A DNA stretch of 64,000 nt from Mycolicibacterium nivoides (GCF_003855255.1 NZ_CP034072.1:1910240-1974239); one strand, 5' to 3'. Positions 38,722 to 48,189 are shown, numbered from the stretch's first letter. Notes: generated from the sequence alone by a model not told the origin. A program made the numbers and translations.

Positions 38722-40258
38722 ACGTCGGCAGTGCGGCATCGATCAGGTGCGGCCCAGGCTCGGCCAGCGCCGCGCGGAATTGCTCGGCAAGTTCCTCCGC
38801 GGTGCCGGCCCGGGTGGCCGGAACCCCGAATCCCTGTGCGATCGAGGCGAAGTCGATGTCGGGCCGACTCAGATCGAGCAGGGAGCGCGACCGTTCCCCA
38901 TCGGCGTGGGTGCCCACCCGCAGCAACTCAAGCTGCAAGATCGCGTAGGCGTGGTTGTTGAGGATCACCACGGTGACGTCGAGTTGTTCACGGGCCATCG
39001 TCCACAGTGCCGAAATGGTGTATGCGGCACTGCCGTCTGACTGTAGGGCGATAACCGGGCGGTGCGGCGCGGCGATCGCGGCTCCCACTGCCACCGGCAG
39101 GCCCTGTCCGATCGCGCCACCGGTCAGGGTGAGGACATCGTGCACCGCCGCACCTGCGGTGGCGGCCGGCAGGAACATCCCGCTCGTGTTGGCCTCATCG
39201 GAGATGATGGCGTTCTCGGGCAGCAGCGTGCCGATCACCTGTGCCAGGTTCTGCGGATTGAGCGGCCCCGTCGGCAGGGCGGCCGGATCGGGTTGCGGTG
39301 CTGTCGGCACGACCCCGCCCAATTCGTCTGCGAGGCCGGCCAGGCCGTCGACGGCCAGGGATCGGACTTCGGCTCCGTCGGGTACCAGCACGCTCGGCTT
39401 GCCCGGATAGGCGAAGAACGACACGGGCGATTTCGCGCCGACGAGCACCAGATACGTTGCCCCGGAGAGCTGTTGAGTGGCCTGTTCGGCCAGGTAGCCG
39501 AGGCGTTCGATGGCGGGCACCCCCTGCCCGCGGGTCAGCCGGGCCGGGAAGGTTTCCACCAGGACACGCGCCCCGGTGGCCGAGTGGATGCGTGCCGCCG
39601 CCTGTAACCCGTCGGCGCCGGTGGCCGCGCCGCCGAGCAACACCACCACCCGCTCCCCCTGTGCGCGAAGCAGTTCAGCGGCGCCGGCCACATCGATGTC
39701 ATCGCCGGAGGCCGTCTCATGGGGAGGCGCTTTGTGCGGCAACGGGTTCTGCGGTGCGCTGCCCCAGGAGTAGTCGGCGGGCAGAATCACCGTGGCGACC
39801 CGTCCGGGCGCGCCGGTCGCGCTCTGCACGGCGCTGTGGACTGCCGCGTCGAGATCGGCGGCCGATTCCGGTCGGTGCACCGAGCCGTGCGTCCAGTACC
39901 CGAGCGCATCGATGTCGGATTCCAGTGGCGCGTCCAGGGGCTGGTGGTAGGTCGCATGGTCGCCGACGACATTGACCACGGGGCTGAACGCCCGCCGGGC
40001 GTTGTGCAGGTTGGCCAGGCCGTTGGCCATACCGGGTCCGAGGTGCAGCAGTGTCGCCGCGGGCCTACCGGCGATGCGGGCGTACCCGTCGGCGGCTCCG
40101 GTGGCGACGCCTTCGAACAGGCACAGCACCGGGCGCATGTCCGGAGCGGAATCCAGCGCGGCGACGAAGTGCATCTCCGAGGTGCCCGGGTTGGCGAAGC
40201 ACACGTCGACGCCCTCGGCGAGCAGACGATTCACCACCACTTCGGCGCCGGTGCTCAT
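38708..40258 (-). CDS. ilvX: ThDP-dependent acetolactate-synthase-like enzyme (IlvX type)
   Basis: 516 residues of the thiamin-diphosphate family with all three domains: the N-terminal PYR domain with FANPGTSEMHFVAAL and catalytic Glu in CLFEGVATGAADGYAR, a central domain, and the C-terminal PP domain with QSDGSAAYTISALWTM (GDG-like SDG motif). This set of features fits the IlvX branch (Rv3509c-like) rather than the true catalytic IlvB1; whether it makes acetolactate or decarboxylates a benzoylformate-like acid is not clear. No regulatory subunit is adjacent. ATG 40258. Confidence 0.78.
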   Translation of the reverse strand: MSTGAEVVVNRLLAEGVDVCFANPGTSEMHFVAALDSAPDMRPVLCLFEGVATGAADGYARIAGRPAATLLHLGPGMANGLANLHNARRAFSPVVNVVGDHATYHQPLDAPLESDIDALGYWTHGSVHRPESAADLDAAVHSAVQSATGAPGRVATVILPADYSWGSAPQNPLPHKAPPHETASGDDIDVAGAAELLRAQGERVVVLLGGAATGADGLQAAARIHSATGARVLVETFPARLTRGQGVPAIERLGYLAEQATQQLSGATYLVLVGAKSPVSFFAYPGKPSVLVPDGAEVRSLAVDGLAGLADELGGVVPTAPQPDPAALPTGPLNPQNLAQVIGTLLPENAIISDEANTSGMFLPAATAGAAVHDVLTLTGGAIGQGLPVAVGAAIAAPHRPVIALQSDGSAAYTISALWTMAREQLDVTVVILNNHAYAILQLELLRVGTHADGERSRSLLDLSRPDIDFASIAQGFGVPATRAGTAEELAEQFRAALAEPGPHLIDAALPTWSPG

Positions 40259-40382
40259 GCGCGCCTGGCCATCACGGGCCTGGTGATTTCGAAGCTGTGG
40301 TCATGTTTCTGCCAGCCGTTGTGCACCCGTCCATATTGATCGGCCGCAGGCCGTGATGCCAGTACCGGCTCCCATCGATAGT

Positions 40383-40399
40383 TGACTGATTATCAGTCA
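40383..40399. promoter_or_regulatory. 17-bp palindromic operator, probable TetR site
   Basis: TGACTGATTATCAGTCA is a perfect 7-3-7 palindrome 47 bases before the SDR start. It overlaps a TTGACT that could be a -35 element. The downstream tetR gene is the natural candidate regulator. Confidence 0.65.
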
Positions 40400-40445
40400 G
40401 TCTGTCACTGTTGACCTGGCCACAACGCACGGAGCGGAGCCACGC

Positions 40446-41273
40446 ATGCGAGACCGGGAAATGGACCTGTCCAGCAAGAAGGTGGTGCTCACCGGGGCAT
40501 CGAGCGGGATCGGCCGCGAGTTGGCCCTGGCCCTCGCCCGCCGGGGAGCAGTGCTCGCACTGGCGGCGCGCCGTGTAGACCTGCTGCACGCCCTCGCCGA
40601 CGAGATAGCCAACGAGGGGACACCGCGCCCCACAGTATTCCCCGTTGATCTGGCCGAACCGGGTTCGGCGGCCGAACTGGGCCACCAGGCCCTGGAGACC
40701 CTCGGCGGGGTCGACATCGCCATCAACAACGCCGGCAACAACCTGACTGGGGCTCAAACGGTCGTGTCCGACTCGTCAGCCGCCCGGCAGGTGTTCGAAG
40801 TCAACCTCTGGTCCCCTCTCGCCCTCATCGCAGCAGTGCTGCCCGCGATGCGTGCCGCGGAGACCGGCGTCATCGTCAACGTCACCTCCACCGTGCAGGC
40901 GGTGCCGCTGCCCTTGCTCGGCTACTACGCCGCTTCCAAAGCCGCACTGGCGCAGGCCACGAGATCGCTGCGGCTCGAGCTGGCCGGCACCGGCATCCGG
41001 GTGTTGGAGGTGGTGCCCGGCGCCACCGATACCGCACTGCGCGATATCGACGAGCTGCCGTGGAAGACCACGCCGCCACCGACATTTCCACCGGTCACAC
41101 CTGCCTCCACCGCGTCAGCCATCGTCCGCGCACTCGACCGCGGTGCGAGACGCGTTGTCCACCCTCGCTATTCGCTGCTTCCCCTGGAGATTCCGGCGCT
41201 GGGACGACTGGTCGCCGCACTGGGTGGCCGACGGATCGATACTCACAGCGCACTGGCCGGGCCGAACCGATGA
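40446..41273 (+). CDS. Short-chain dehydrogenase/reductase
   Basis: 275-residue SDR with TGASSGIG cofactor turn, NNAG, VNVTSTVQ and catalytic YAASK. A C-terminal tail (PRYSLLPLEIPALGRLVAAL) suggests membrane association, as in DltE-type SDRs acting on lipids. ATG 40446 has GGAG 6 bases upstream. It overlaps the TetR gene by four bases and has a perfect palindrome in its promoter, so it is likely repressed by that protein and induced by its ligand. Confidence 0.87.
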   Translation: MRDREMDLSSKKVVLTGASSGIGRELALALARRGAVLALAARRVDLLHALADEIANEGTPRPTVFPVDLAEPGSAAELGHQALETLGGVDIAINNAGNNLTGAQTVVSDSSAARQVFEVNLWSPLALIAAVLPAMRAAETGVIVNVTSTVQAVPLPLLGYYAASKAALAQATRSLRLELAGTGIRVLEVVPGATDTALRDIDELPWKTTPPPTFPPVTPASTASAIVRALDRGARRVVHPRYSLLPLEIPALGRLVAALGGRRIDTHSALAGPNR

Positions 41274-41920
41274 GCACTCGAACCAAGCCGGTCGACCGGC
41301 GTCAGCTCATCGTCGACACGGCCCGAAAACTATTCGCGACAAGGCCGTACGACCAGGTCACCACCGCGCAGGTCGCCAAGGACGCCGGCGTGGCCTACGG
41401 ATTGATCGCACACCACTTCGTCAACAAGCGTGGCCTGTACCTGGCGGTGATGAACGAGATCGCGGCGCAGATCGCCGCTGCGCAGACGGCCCCGGCACCC
41501 CCGGATGCGCCGCTGGCCGACCAATTACGATATGCGCTGCGCGGCCACATCACCCACATCGATTCGCACTCCGACAGTTTTGTCGCGTTACTGCGCGGCA
41601 CGCTCGGGGCCGATGCTGAACACCAGGCGGCGATCGAGCATCTCCGTTGGCTGGGCGCCCAACGAATTCTGTTGGCACTGGGTGTCGTCGATCCCATCGC
41701 GCCCACCCTGCGCACCGCCATGCACGGATGGATCGGCTTGCTCGACGAGATGATGATCGACCGCATCACCCATCGCGATGTAGACGTCGATGCCCTGGTC
41801 GAACTCGCCTCCGCGGCGTTGGCCACAGCCTTACGCACCGCGGCCACTCTCGACACAACGATCAACTACGCGCCCGAGGCAGTAGAGGCGCTGGAGTCCA
41901 TCGCGATCGCAGCGAGGTGA
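41270..41920 (+). CDS. TetR-family regulator
   Basis: 216 residues; helix-turn-helix at ~30-52 (DQVTTAQVAKDAGVAYGLIA) followed by HHFVNKRGLYLAVM. ATG overlaps the SDR stop (ATGA), so both are one transcript, and the operator at 40383-40399 gives autoregulation. Ligand unknown. The 241 bases after it contain no gene that I can support. Confidence 0.88.
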   Translation: MSTRTKPVDRRQLIVDTARKLFATRPYDQVTTAQVAKDAGVAYGLIAHHFVNKRGLYLAVMNEIAAQIAAAQTAPAPPDAPLADQLRYALRGHITHIDSHSDSFVALLRGTLGADAEHQAAIEHLRWLGAQRILLALGVVDPIAPTLRTAMHGWIGLLDEMMIDRITHRDVDVDALVELASAALATALRTAATLDTTINYAPEAVEALESIAIAAR

Positions 41921-42161
41921 TTTAGCCTGGGCGACAGGCGGTTTTTGGTTGTCTGCGCGCTTCCGGCCGAGAGTTTGTGTGTCGCCCCGGTCTGCAGGAT
42001 CTGATGCTCAGGATCCTATCCGGCATCCCCCAACCACACCTCGAACGGGCTGGTTGAACTACCCGTCGACATCACGCCTACTTCGCTACTCAAAAAGACT
42101 GATGCAATACTTGCCGTGATTCGGGCAACAAGTTTCGGTTGGTCGCGGTGCATTCGGGGGC

Positions 42162-42956
42162 TCAGACTGCCACGAACCGACGCTGGCCACCCGCCTTGAT
42201 CACGCGCCCGAACCGCATGCCGGGGAAGTGCGCGGCGACAAGGAAATCACCTGTGTCGGCCGCCTCGTCGGCGATTCGGTTCCGTGCGGCTGACGCCGCT
42301 GACGGGTCGAGATCCCAGATCACCTGCCAGTCCCTCTCGCTGAACTGGACGACAGAGTGCGCGATGTCGCCGAGAAGCAGCGCCCGCTCGCCCCGTGACG
42401 ACACTACGTACATCACCGAACCGGGTGTGTGTCCAGGCGTATGGATTGCGTCGATCCCGGGTGCCACGGTGAAATCGGTATCGAACAACTCCAGTTGCGA
42501 TTCAATCGGGGTGAGCTTCTCGATAGCGGCGTCGGTCGCATCCGGACCGGTTACGAAATACTCCCAGTCGGCACGATGTACTCTGAAAGTCGCTCTGGGG
42601 AAAACGATCTCACCCCGATGACTCGCCCAGCCGACATGATCAAAGTGTAGATGAGTGAAGACGACGTCGGTGACATCGTCCGGCGCTATTCCGCGATCAT
42701 GCAGACTGTCCAGCAGTCCGCCGCCGACATACTTCCCGTCGTCGTACGCACCTACCCCTGCGTCGACAAGGACCACCTGATCGCCGGTCGTGATACAGAA
42801 CCCACCCAATGGAAGCTCCAGGGTCCCATCTGACCCGACTTCATCAGGGTGACACGCCCATGCATCAGCGACGTCCGGGCGACTGAGGATCTCGGCCGCG
42901 ACTTCGACCCCGATGCCGTCGTGAACGGGCAGAATCCTGAGTTCACCGATTTTCAC
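42162..42956 (-). CDS. MBL-fold metallohydrolase (lactonase/arylsulfatase-like)
   Basis: 264 residues. Zinc ligands: THLHFDHVGW (HxHxDH), TPGHTPGS, LLLGDIAHS and AAHFPG. The spacing and the N-terminal segment LPLGGFCITTGDQVVLVDAG resemble N-acyl-homoserine lactonase-like and related MBL proteins, but a substrate cannot be named. ATG 42956. Isolated by gene-poor flanks on both sides (241 and ~510 bases). Confidence 0.85.
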   Translation of the reverse strand: MKIGELRILPVHDGIGVEVAAEILSRPDVADAWACHPDEVGSDGTLELPLGGFCITTGDQVVLVDAGVGAYDDGKYVGGGLLDSLHDRGIAPDDVTDVVFTHLHFDHVGWASHRGEIVFPRATFRVHRADWEYFVTGPDATDAAIEKLTPIESQLELFDTDFTVAPGIDAIHTPGHTPGSVMYVVSSRGERALLLGDIAHSVVQFSERDWQVIWDLDPSAASAARNRIADEAADTGDFLVAAHFPGMRFGRVIKAGGQRRFVAV

Positions 42957-43412
42957 CTATGGCCCCGCTTGCTTGCCGGGCTGGGACGCTCAGATCCCGC
43001 CGACGGCTGAATACCGAGATTCGGTGAACGGTCCGACGTAGCCACTGTCGCGTTGCGCGAAGAGGTCACCGCCGTTGGGGTCGAATTGCTTTCGTGGACG
43101 ACTGGCACGCCTCCACGAACCTGGTTGGTGCGCGCCTTATTCCTCCCGCCGGAGTCAGAGATGTCCCTTCGTGTTCTTTCAGCCCGGACATGTTGCTCCA
43201 CAGCACAACCCCGTTTCCGCGAAAGCCGGTGGACCTGTGGTCGGGTGTTCTCCGCACAGCCACGTATCACCGCAACGGTGGTGGATTGCGATTGTCACAC
43301 CCGGACTCGAACGCGGCCCGCCGACAGCTTCGCGCGACGGGGTCCGAAGCTGGCCGGGTAACGTTGCTCAGCAAACCATGATCCACTACCCTTCCACCTG
43401 TTAGCAAACAAA
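42957..43412. other. Gene-poor stretch without supported feature
   Basis: About 450 bases with lower GC than the surroundings. Open frames of up to ~105 codons exist on both strands but none has a ribosome site, codon pattern or recognisable motif. It may be an old gene remnant or plain intergenic DNA. Confidence 0.6.
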
Positions 43413-43471
43413 CCAAGCCGCTCGTGCGGCTTGGAGGAGACTTGAGTTCGAGATTCGGGGACAAAGCATGA
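43413..43471 (+). promoter_or_regulatory. 5' leader with hairpin and coupled 9-codon leader ORF
   Basis: A perfect 9-bp stem CCAAGCCGC / GCGGCTTGG with TCGT loop (43413-43434) runs into GGAGGAGAC. Seven bases later TTG 43442 opens a leader ORF (MSSRFGDKA) whose TGA at 43469-43471 overlaps the ATG of the lipoprotein gene at 43468 (ATGA). The hairpin covers the first bases of the ribosome site, so it could control entry. Confidence 0.45.
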
Positions 43472-44133
43472 AAACTCGTACGACCTGGGTAGTGTCCGCT
43501 GTTCTGGCTTGTATCACGCCGATCGCCGCCGCGTGCGGCAGCGAGGCCGCCAGCAACGAGCAATCGATCCCCGCAGCGTCAACTCCGCAACAAGCAGCCC
43601 TGCCACCCAGTACAGCAACCGTGTCTGCGCCGGAAACCGATGAGCAGCAAATACGTGGACTGTATGCGCAAATGAGCTCGGTCTTTGGATCCTGGGATGG
43701 GCAACAAGCCGCGAATCTGACATGTGCGAAGTTTCGCGAGAAGGCGCTGCACGTTTTCGACAACGCTGCGCCCCCGATCAGTGCATTCGGGTCGCCAGAA
43801 CAGCTCAAGGCCACCGGTGTCGATCAGCTCACAGTCAATCTCGCCCCGAAGTTCAGTCCCGCTTCCGAACCCGCAGTCCGCCAGGTCGCCCAGGCCCTCG
43901 TTGCCAATGACACCAATGCCTACTCCGCCGCGATGCGGCAGGTAATGAAGGAAGGCAGCTCGATCACCGTCGATAAGGTCGACAACATCGTCATCAACGG
44001 TGACACAGCCACTGCGGACTCCACCACCACACGCAAAGCGTTCACCCAACCTGCCCAGACCCAGATCTCTCACGACCAACTCGTTCGCGAAAACGGTCAG
44101 TGGAAGGACTGCTCCCCACCTGAAAGCCAGTAG
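43468..44133 (+). CDS. Putative lipoprotein, NTF2/SnoaL-like domain
   Basis: 221 residues: signal peptide with lipobox IAAAC (Cys ~23), a Ser/Pro/Thr-rich linker, then an alpha+beta domain (DEQQIRGLYAQMSSVFGSWD through NIVINGDTATADSTTTRK and QLVRENGQWKDCSP) with the strand pattern of NTF2-like mycobacterial lipoproteins. Cysteines in LTCAKF and KDCSPP probably pair. The ATG has no ribosome site of its own and overlaps the stop of the leader ORF. Function unknown. The 256 bases after it hold nothing that I recognise. Confidence 0.75.
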   Translation: MKTRTTWVVSAVLACITPIAAACGSEAASNEQSIPAASTPQQAALPPSTATVSAPETDEQQIRGLYAQMSSVFGSWDGQQAANLTCAKFREKALHVFDNAAPPISAFGSPEQLKATGVDQLTVNLAPKFSPASEPAVRQVAQALVANDTNAYSAAMRQVMKEGSSITVDKVDNIVINGDTATADSTTTRKAFTQPAQTQISHDQLVRENGQWKDCSPPESQ

Positions 44134-44389
44134 CGTGGAGCGCAACTCACGGGTCGATGGCCTGTTCGCTCAGTATCGGTTGCCCGAGCTCGAGGTGGTT
44201 GTAAGGCGCGATCGATGCCCCTGTATCCATCACTAGGTACGGCAGGGGCCACCCGTCACGGGTGATCGGTTGTCAACAGCCGGTCCTGCAGCCAAAGACG
44301 AAGCGAGACAAGCTGATCGAGGGCTGTGGAGCTCACCGTGCAACGGCAGCACCGAGTCGGCTCCCCGGTGACCATCGAAACTGAAAGCG

Positions 44390-46177
44390 TCAACCCCCGG
44401 TGTGACCGCCACCAGGCGCCGGAACCCACGGCAGGCCTGGGATCGTCGGGTACGGGGCGGCGGGGCTCCACGGCGCCTGAGTGGTCGTCGGCGCCTGAGT
44501 GGTCGTCGCCGGAGCTTCGGTCGTCGTGGTCGGCGTCGGCGTCTCGGCAGGCGGCGGGTTCTCGGTCACCGGCGGAGCCGCTGGGGCCGGTTGCTCCACG
44601 GTCTGCGTCACGGTGTGCGGGGCCGGAGCCTCATGCGTGACGGTCTGCGGTGCGTCGACGGTCGCGGGTTCGTCGACCGGCGCGGCAGGTGCGCTCTCGT
44701 CCGGGGCCGCGGTCGTCGACGGGACCGCCTTGGTGTTGGACGCCGGACGGGTGGGCTCATCGCTGCCGGTGATGGTGATCAACACCGCCACGACGGCCAC
44801 CAGTACCGCCGCGGCTCCGGCACCCAGGATCACCGGGGGCCGGCGGTACCAGGGCAGCGCCGCGATCTCGTCGCGTTCGGTCAGCTCACGCTCGCCGAAC
44901 TCGAGCTGGGGACGCGCCGTGGTGCGCCCGCCCGCTGGTTCGAATCCGGTGTCGAAGTCGGTGCCGTAATCGTCGCCGTACCCCTCGGGGCTGTAGTCAT
45001 CGACCGGTGCGACATCGGGAACGTTCTGGGCATCGGACCAGGCCAGCGCCTGAGGCGCGGCCGGAGGCTCGGGCGCCACCAACGCCGCCGCAGCGGTCGG
45101 CGGGGGCCCGGCTGAGGCAGGCGCCATCGCGGTCATGCCGTCATCGGTGGTGCCGCGGACCGCGATCAGGCCACCGCCGATGGCCGGGGTGAGCTCTGGC
45201 TGCGGCGCGGTGATCACCGGCACGCGCAGGTGCTCGGACAGCGATGTGGTGATCGCCGGGATCCTGGCCCCGCCGCCGGTGGTGGCCACCGCCACGAGCT
45301 CACCGGGGCGCAGGCCGGCACGTTCCACCGCACCGTGCAGCACCGACACAAATTCGCGCAGCGGTTCGGCGATCACGTCGTCGAGTTCGTTGCGGTTCAG
45401 CCGGACATCGCTGCGATGCCCGGGCAATTCGGCGACCAGGGCCGTGACGGACTCGGTGGACAGGCGCTCCTTGGCGCGCCGGCACTCAGCGCGCAGGCGG
45501 CCCAGGGAACCGATGGCCGAGGTGCTGGCCAGGTCGATCGTTCCGGCCGCGGACAGGTCGTTGACCACATGGGTGAGCAGCCCCTGGTCCATCAGGTCAC
45601 CGGACAGGTCGGGGTGCCGCATCGTCGGCGCGATCGGCTGATACCCGTTGTCCGCGTCGGCGAGGGTGATGCTGGTGCCGCTGCCCCCGAAGTCGCACAC
45701 GGCGATCACACCGCGCGTGGGCACCCCGGGGTTGTCCTGCAGCGCAACCAGCGCTGCCTTCGCGTCGGGCACCAGGACCGGATCACCGAAGCCGCCGACG
45801 GCGGCCAGTTCGGCGCGCAACGCCTCGACCTGGTTGGGCCGCCAATGCGCGGGATGGGTGACGGCGATCGGATCAACCGGCGGGCGTCCCCCGGTCAGCG
45901 TGCGCAGCAGCGCCGCCAGGGCGTCGGCCAGAACGGTCTCGCCCCGGTGCGACGAGCCGTCAGGGGCCAGCATCCCGACGGGGTCCCCCACCCGCTCGAC
46001 GAAGTCGGTGAGGATCAGACCGCGCTCGTTCAGGTTCGGGTTCTCGCTGGGTACACCCACTTCGGCGGGCCGGTGCGGGAAGAGCGTCAGCACCGGCGAC
46101 CGTGTCAACGCGGTGCGGCCCACCACTACCGCTGTGAGGTTCGTCGATCCAATCGACAACCCGATCCCGTCAGCCAT
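44390..46177 (-). CDS. Hsp70-like ATPase fused to membrane segment and Pro/Thr-rich tail (Rv2264c-like)
   Basis: 595 residues. The N-terminal ~350 residues are an actin/Hsp70-type ATPase: LSIGSTNLTAVVVG phosphate-1 loop, VCDFGGSGTSITLAD phosphate-2 and VATTGGGARIPAI adenosine motif. A ~90-residue linker with acidic repeats leads to a single transmembrane helix (VILGAGAAAVLVAVVAVLI) and an extracytoplasmic tail rich in Pro, Ala and Thr, including a short repeat TTQAPTTTQAP. There is no peptide-binding Hsp70 domain, so a chaperone role is doubtful; cell-wall sensing is possible. ATG 46177 is chosen over a longer reading. Matches Rv2264c. Confidence 0.83.
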   Translation of the reverse strand: MADGIGLSIGSTNLTAVVVGRTALTRSPVLTLFPHRPAEVGVPSENPNLNERGLILTDFVERVGDPVGMLAPDGSSHRGETVLADALAALLRTLTGGRPPVDPIAVTHPAHWRPNQVEALRAELAAVGGFGDPVLVPDAKAALVALQDNPGVPTRGVIAVCDFGGSGTSITLADADNGYQPIAPTMRHPDLSGDLMDQGLLTHVVNDLSAAGTIDLASTSAIGSLGRLRAECRRAKERLSTESVTALVAELPGHRSDVRLNRNELDDVIAEPLREFVSVLHGAVERAGLRPGELVAVATTGGGARIPAITTSLSEHLRVPVITAPQPELTPAIGGGLIAVRGTTDDGMTAMAPASAGPPPTAAAALVAPEPPAAPQALAWSDAQNVPDVAPVDDYSPEGYGDDYGTDFDTGFEPAGGRTTARPQLEFGERELTERDEIAALPWYRRPPVILGAGAAAVLVAVVAVLITITGSDEPTRPASNTKAVPSTTAAPDESAPAAPVDEPATVDAPQTVTHEAPAPHTVTQTVEQPAPAAPPVTENPPPAETPTPTTTTEAPATTTQAPTTTQAPWSPAAPYPTIPGLPWVPAPGGGHTGG

Positions 46178-46240
46178 GTCACCCCGTTTCGAGAAGAACC
46201 CTATCCGGTAGTCCATCTCGATTGACGGGGCTGGCGTTAC

Positions 46241-47314
46241 CTAGCGAATGGTGCCGAAACCTGGAATCAGAGGTAGATCGAGTGCCGTCACCCATCCTGG
46301 CGAATGTTCGTTGACCGCGGGCACGGCGTTGAGCGCGCGCAATCCGGTGGCCAGGCAGCCCGCGGCGGCCGCATCGCGACCGGAACCGTCGGTGAACCGG
46401 AACGCGGTCTCCTGAGAGATGCTCGGGGTGCCCTCGATGTCGACGCGGTACACGTCGTTGTCGTTTCCGGACGGCCAGTCCGGCGCGGCGTCCAGACCAA
46501 TCCGGTTGACGTGCTCGAGCTGGATCCGGGTCTCGCCGCGGTACACGCCGTTGATCGTGAAGCGGACGGCGGCGACGTTGCCGGCCGGGATGATGCCCTT
46601 GGCCGATTTGCGTTCGTCGGGGGTGATCCACTTGTCCCACGTGGTGGTGATCTCGTCGAGCTCGATGCCCGCCGCGTGGGCGATCATCGGAACCGTTGCA
46701 CCCCAGGCGAAGATGAGAATGTCCGGAGTTTCGAGCAGGGCACGGTGCTCGGGCGGTTTACCGATACCCATCTCGAATTCGTAGTCGCCGGTGTAGTTGG
46801 TGTAGTCCAGCAGTTCCGAGGCCCGCACGCGGCGCACCTCCGCGCACAGGCCCATCAAGGTCATCGGGAACAGGTCGTTGGCGAAGCCCGGGTCGATTCC
46901 GGTGGTGAAACACGACGTCCCTCCCGCCTCGCAGGCCTCGGTGATCGGATCGATCCAGGCCGGCGGGTTGAGGTGCATCTTGGGCCAGACCCACGGCGTC
47001 ATCGCGGTAGAGCAGACATCGATACCGGCCCGTAGGAAACGGGTGATCACGTCGATGTTGACGTCGGCGTGGGCGGCCGTCGGCCCGTAGTGCACCAAGG
47101 CGTCGGGCTTCAGCGCGATGAGCGCCTCGATGTCGTCGGTGGCCCGGACACCGACGGCGGCACCGAGGCCGCAGATCTCGCCGACGTCGCGGCCGACCTT
47201 CTCCGGATTGCTGACCCCCACCCCGACGAGTTCGAACAACGGATGCTTGATGATCTCGGCGATCACCATCTGTCCGACGAAACCGGTACCCCAAACCACT
47301 ACGCGCTTGACCAT
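46241..47314 (-). CDS. NAD(P)-dependent dehydrogenase, DapB/2,4-diaminopentanoate-dehydrogenase-like
   Basis: 357 residues with an N-terminal Rossmann motif (VVVWGTGFVGQMVIAEIIKH) and the two-domain layout of dihydrodipicolinate-reductase-like proteins that mycobacteria carry in many copies. It is longer than true DapB (~245) and lacks its catalytic pattern, so it does not belong to lysine synthesis. ATG 47314 is preferred; longer in-frame readings extend into the divergent promoter. Divergent from an SDR gene with 125 bases between. Substrate unknown. Confidence 0.78.
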   Translation of the reverse strand: MVKRVVVWGTGFVGQMVIAEIIKHPLFELVGVGVSNPEKVGRDVGEICGLGAAVGVRATDDIEALIALKPDALVHYGPTAAHADVNIDVITRFLRAGIDVCSTAMTPWVWPKMHLNPPAWIDPITEACEAGGTSCFTTGIDPGFANDLFPMTLMGLCAEVRRVRASELLDYTNYTGDYEFEMGIGKPPEHRALLETPDILIFAWGATVPMIAHAAGIELDEITTTWDKWITPDERKSAKGIIPAGNVAAVRFTINGVYRGETRIQLEHVNRIGLDAAPDWPSGNDNDVYRVDIEGTPSISQETAFRFTDGSGRDAAAAGCLATGLRALNAVPAVNEHSPGWVTALDLPLIPGFGTIR

Positions 47315-47439
47315 CCGAACACCTTGGCACAGAGTGAGGCCGGTCACACCGGGAATCTCCGCTCGAACACGGCCCTTTACCAAGCGTGGCCCGCGGTCGA
47401 TCAGACCGGAAAAGCCTTGAATGCGTGGAAGGAAACCAA

Positions 47440-48186
47440 ATGACATCTGCAACCCTGGCCGGGCGGCGCGCACTGGTGACCGGAGGATCGCGCGGTATCG
47501 GCGCGGGCATCGTTCGACGGTTGGCGGCCGACGGCGCCGCGGTGGCGTTCACATACGGGTCCTCTGCCGCTGAGGCTGACAAGCTGGTCGCGGAACTGAC
47601 TGCCGATGGGGCGAAGGCGGTGGCGATCCAGGCCGACAGCGCCGACCCGGTGCAAGTAGCCAACGCCGTCGAGCAGGCGGTGTCCGCCCTCGGCGGCTTG
47701 GACGTGTTGGTCAACAACGCCGGAACCGCCTACCTGGCACCGATCGACGAATTCCCGCAGGAGGAGTTCGATCGCGTGGTCGCGATCAACATCGGTGGGG
47801 TGTACTCGGCGATCCGCGCTGCGGTGAGCCACCTCGGTGATGGATCACGGATCATCAACATCGGCAGCATCAACGCCGACCGAGTTCCGACCGGTGGAAC
47901 CGCGGTCTACGCGATGACCAAGGGGGCAGTCTCTTCCCTGACTCGCGGCCTGGCCCGCGAACTGGGACCCCGCGGCATCACCGTCAACAACGTGCAACCA
48001 GGTCCCATCGCCACCGATATGAACCCCGACGAAGGCGAATTCGCCGATGCCGTAAGGCAAACCACTGCCTTGGGCCGTTACGGGCACACCAGCGACATCG
48101 CCGCCGTGGTGAGCTTCCTGGCTGGCCCGGAGTCGGGGTACGTCACCGGGGCGAACTGGAACGTCGACGGCGGATTCACCGCCTGA
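47440..48186 (+). CDS. Short-chain dehydrogenase/reductase (FabG-like)
   Basis: 248-residue classical SDR: TGGSRGIGAG, NNAG, INIGSINAD with catalytic Ser, YAMTK catalytic pair and the C-terminal GANWNVDGGFTA. Closest in look to FabG-type 3-oxoacyl reductases, but many such paralogues have other substrates. ATG 47440 is preceded by GGAAGG. Its stop is three bases from the convergent DUF4185 gene. Confidence 0.87.
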   Translation: MTSATLAGRRALVTGGSRGIGAGIVRRLAADGAAVAFTYGSSAAEADKLVAELTADGAKAVAIQADSADPVQVANAVEQAVSALGGLDVLVNNAGTAYLAPIDEFPQEEFDRVVAINIGGVYSAIRAAVSHLGDGSRIINIGSINADRVPTGGTAVYAMTKGAVSSLTRGLARELGPRGITVNNVQPGPIATDMNPDEGEFADAVRQTTALGRYGHTSDIAAVVSFLAGPESGYVTGANWNVDGGFTA

Positions 48187-48189
48187 GGG

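Noticed and set aside
42957..43412. Small genes of ~100 codons on either strand
   Set aside because: No ribosome site, no codon bias and no recognisable motif; reported as gene-poor instead.
46241..47314. DapB of lysine synthesis
   Set aside because: Length and motifs fit the larger mycobacterial DapB-like dehydrogenase family, not dihydrodipicolinate reductase.
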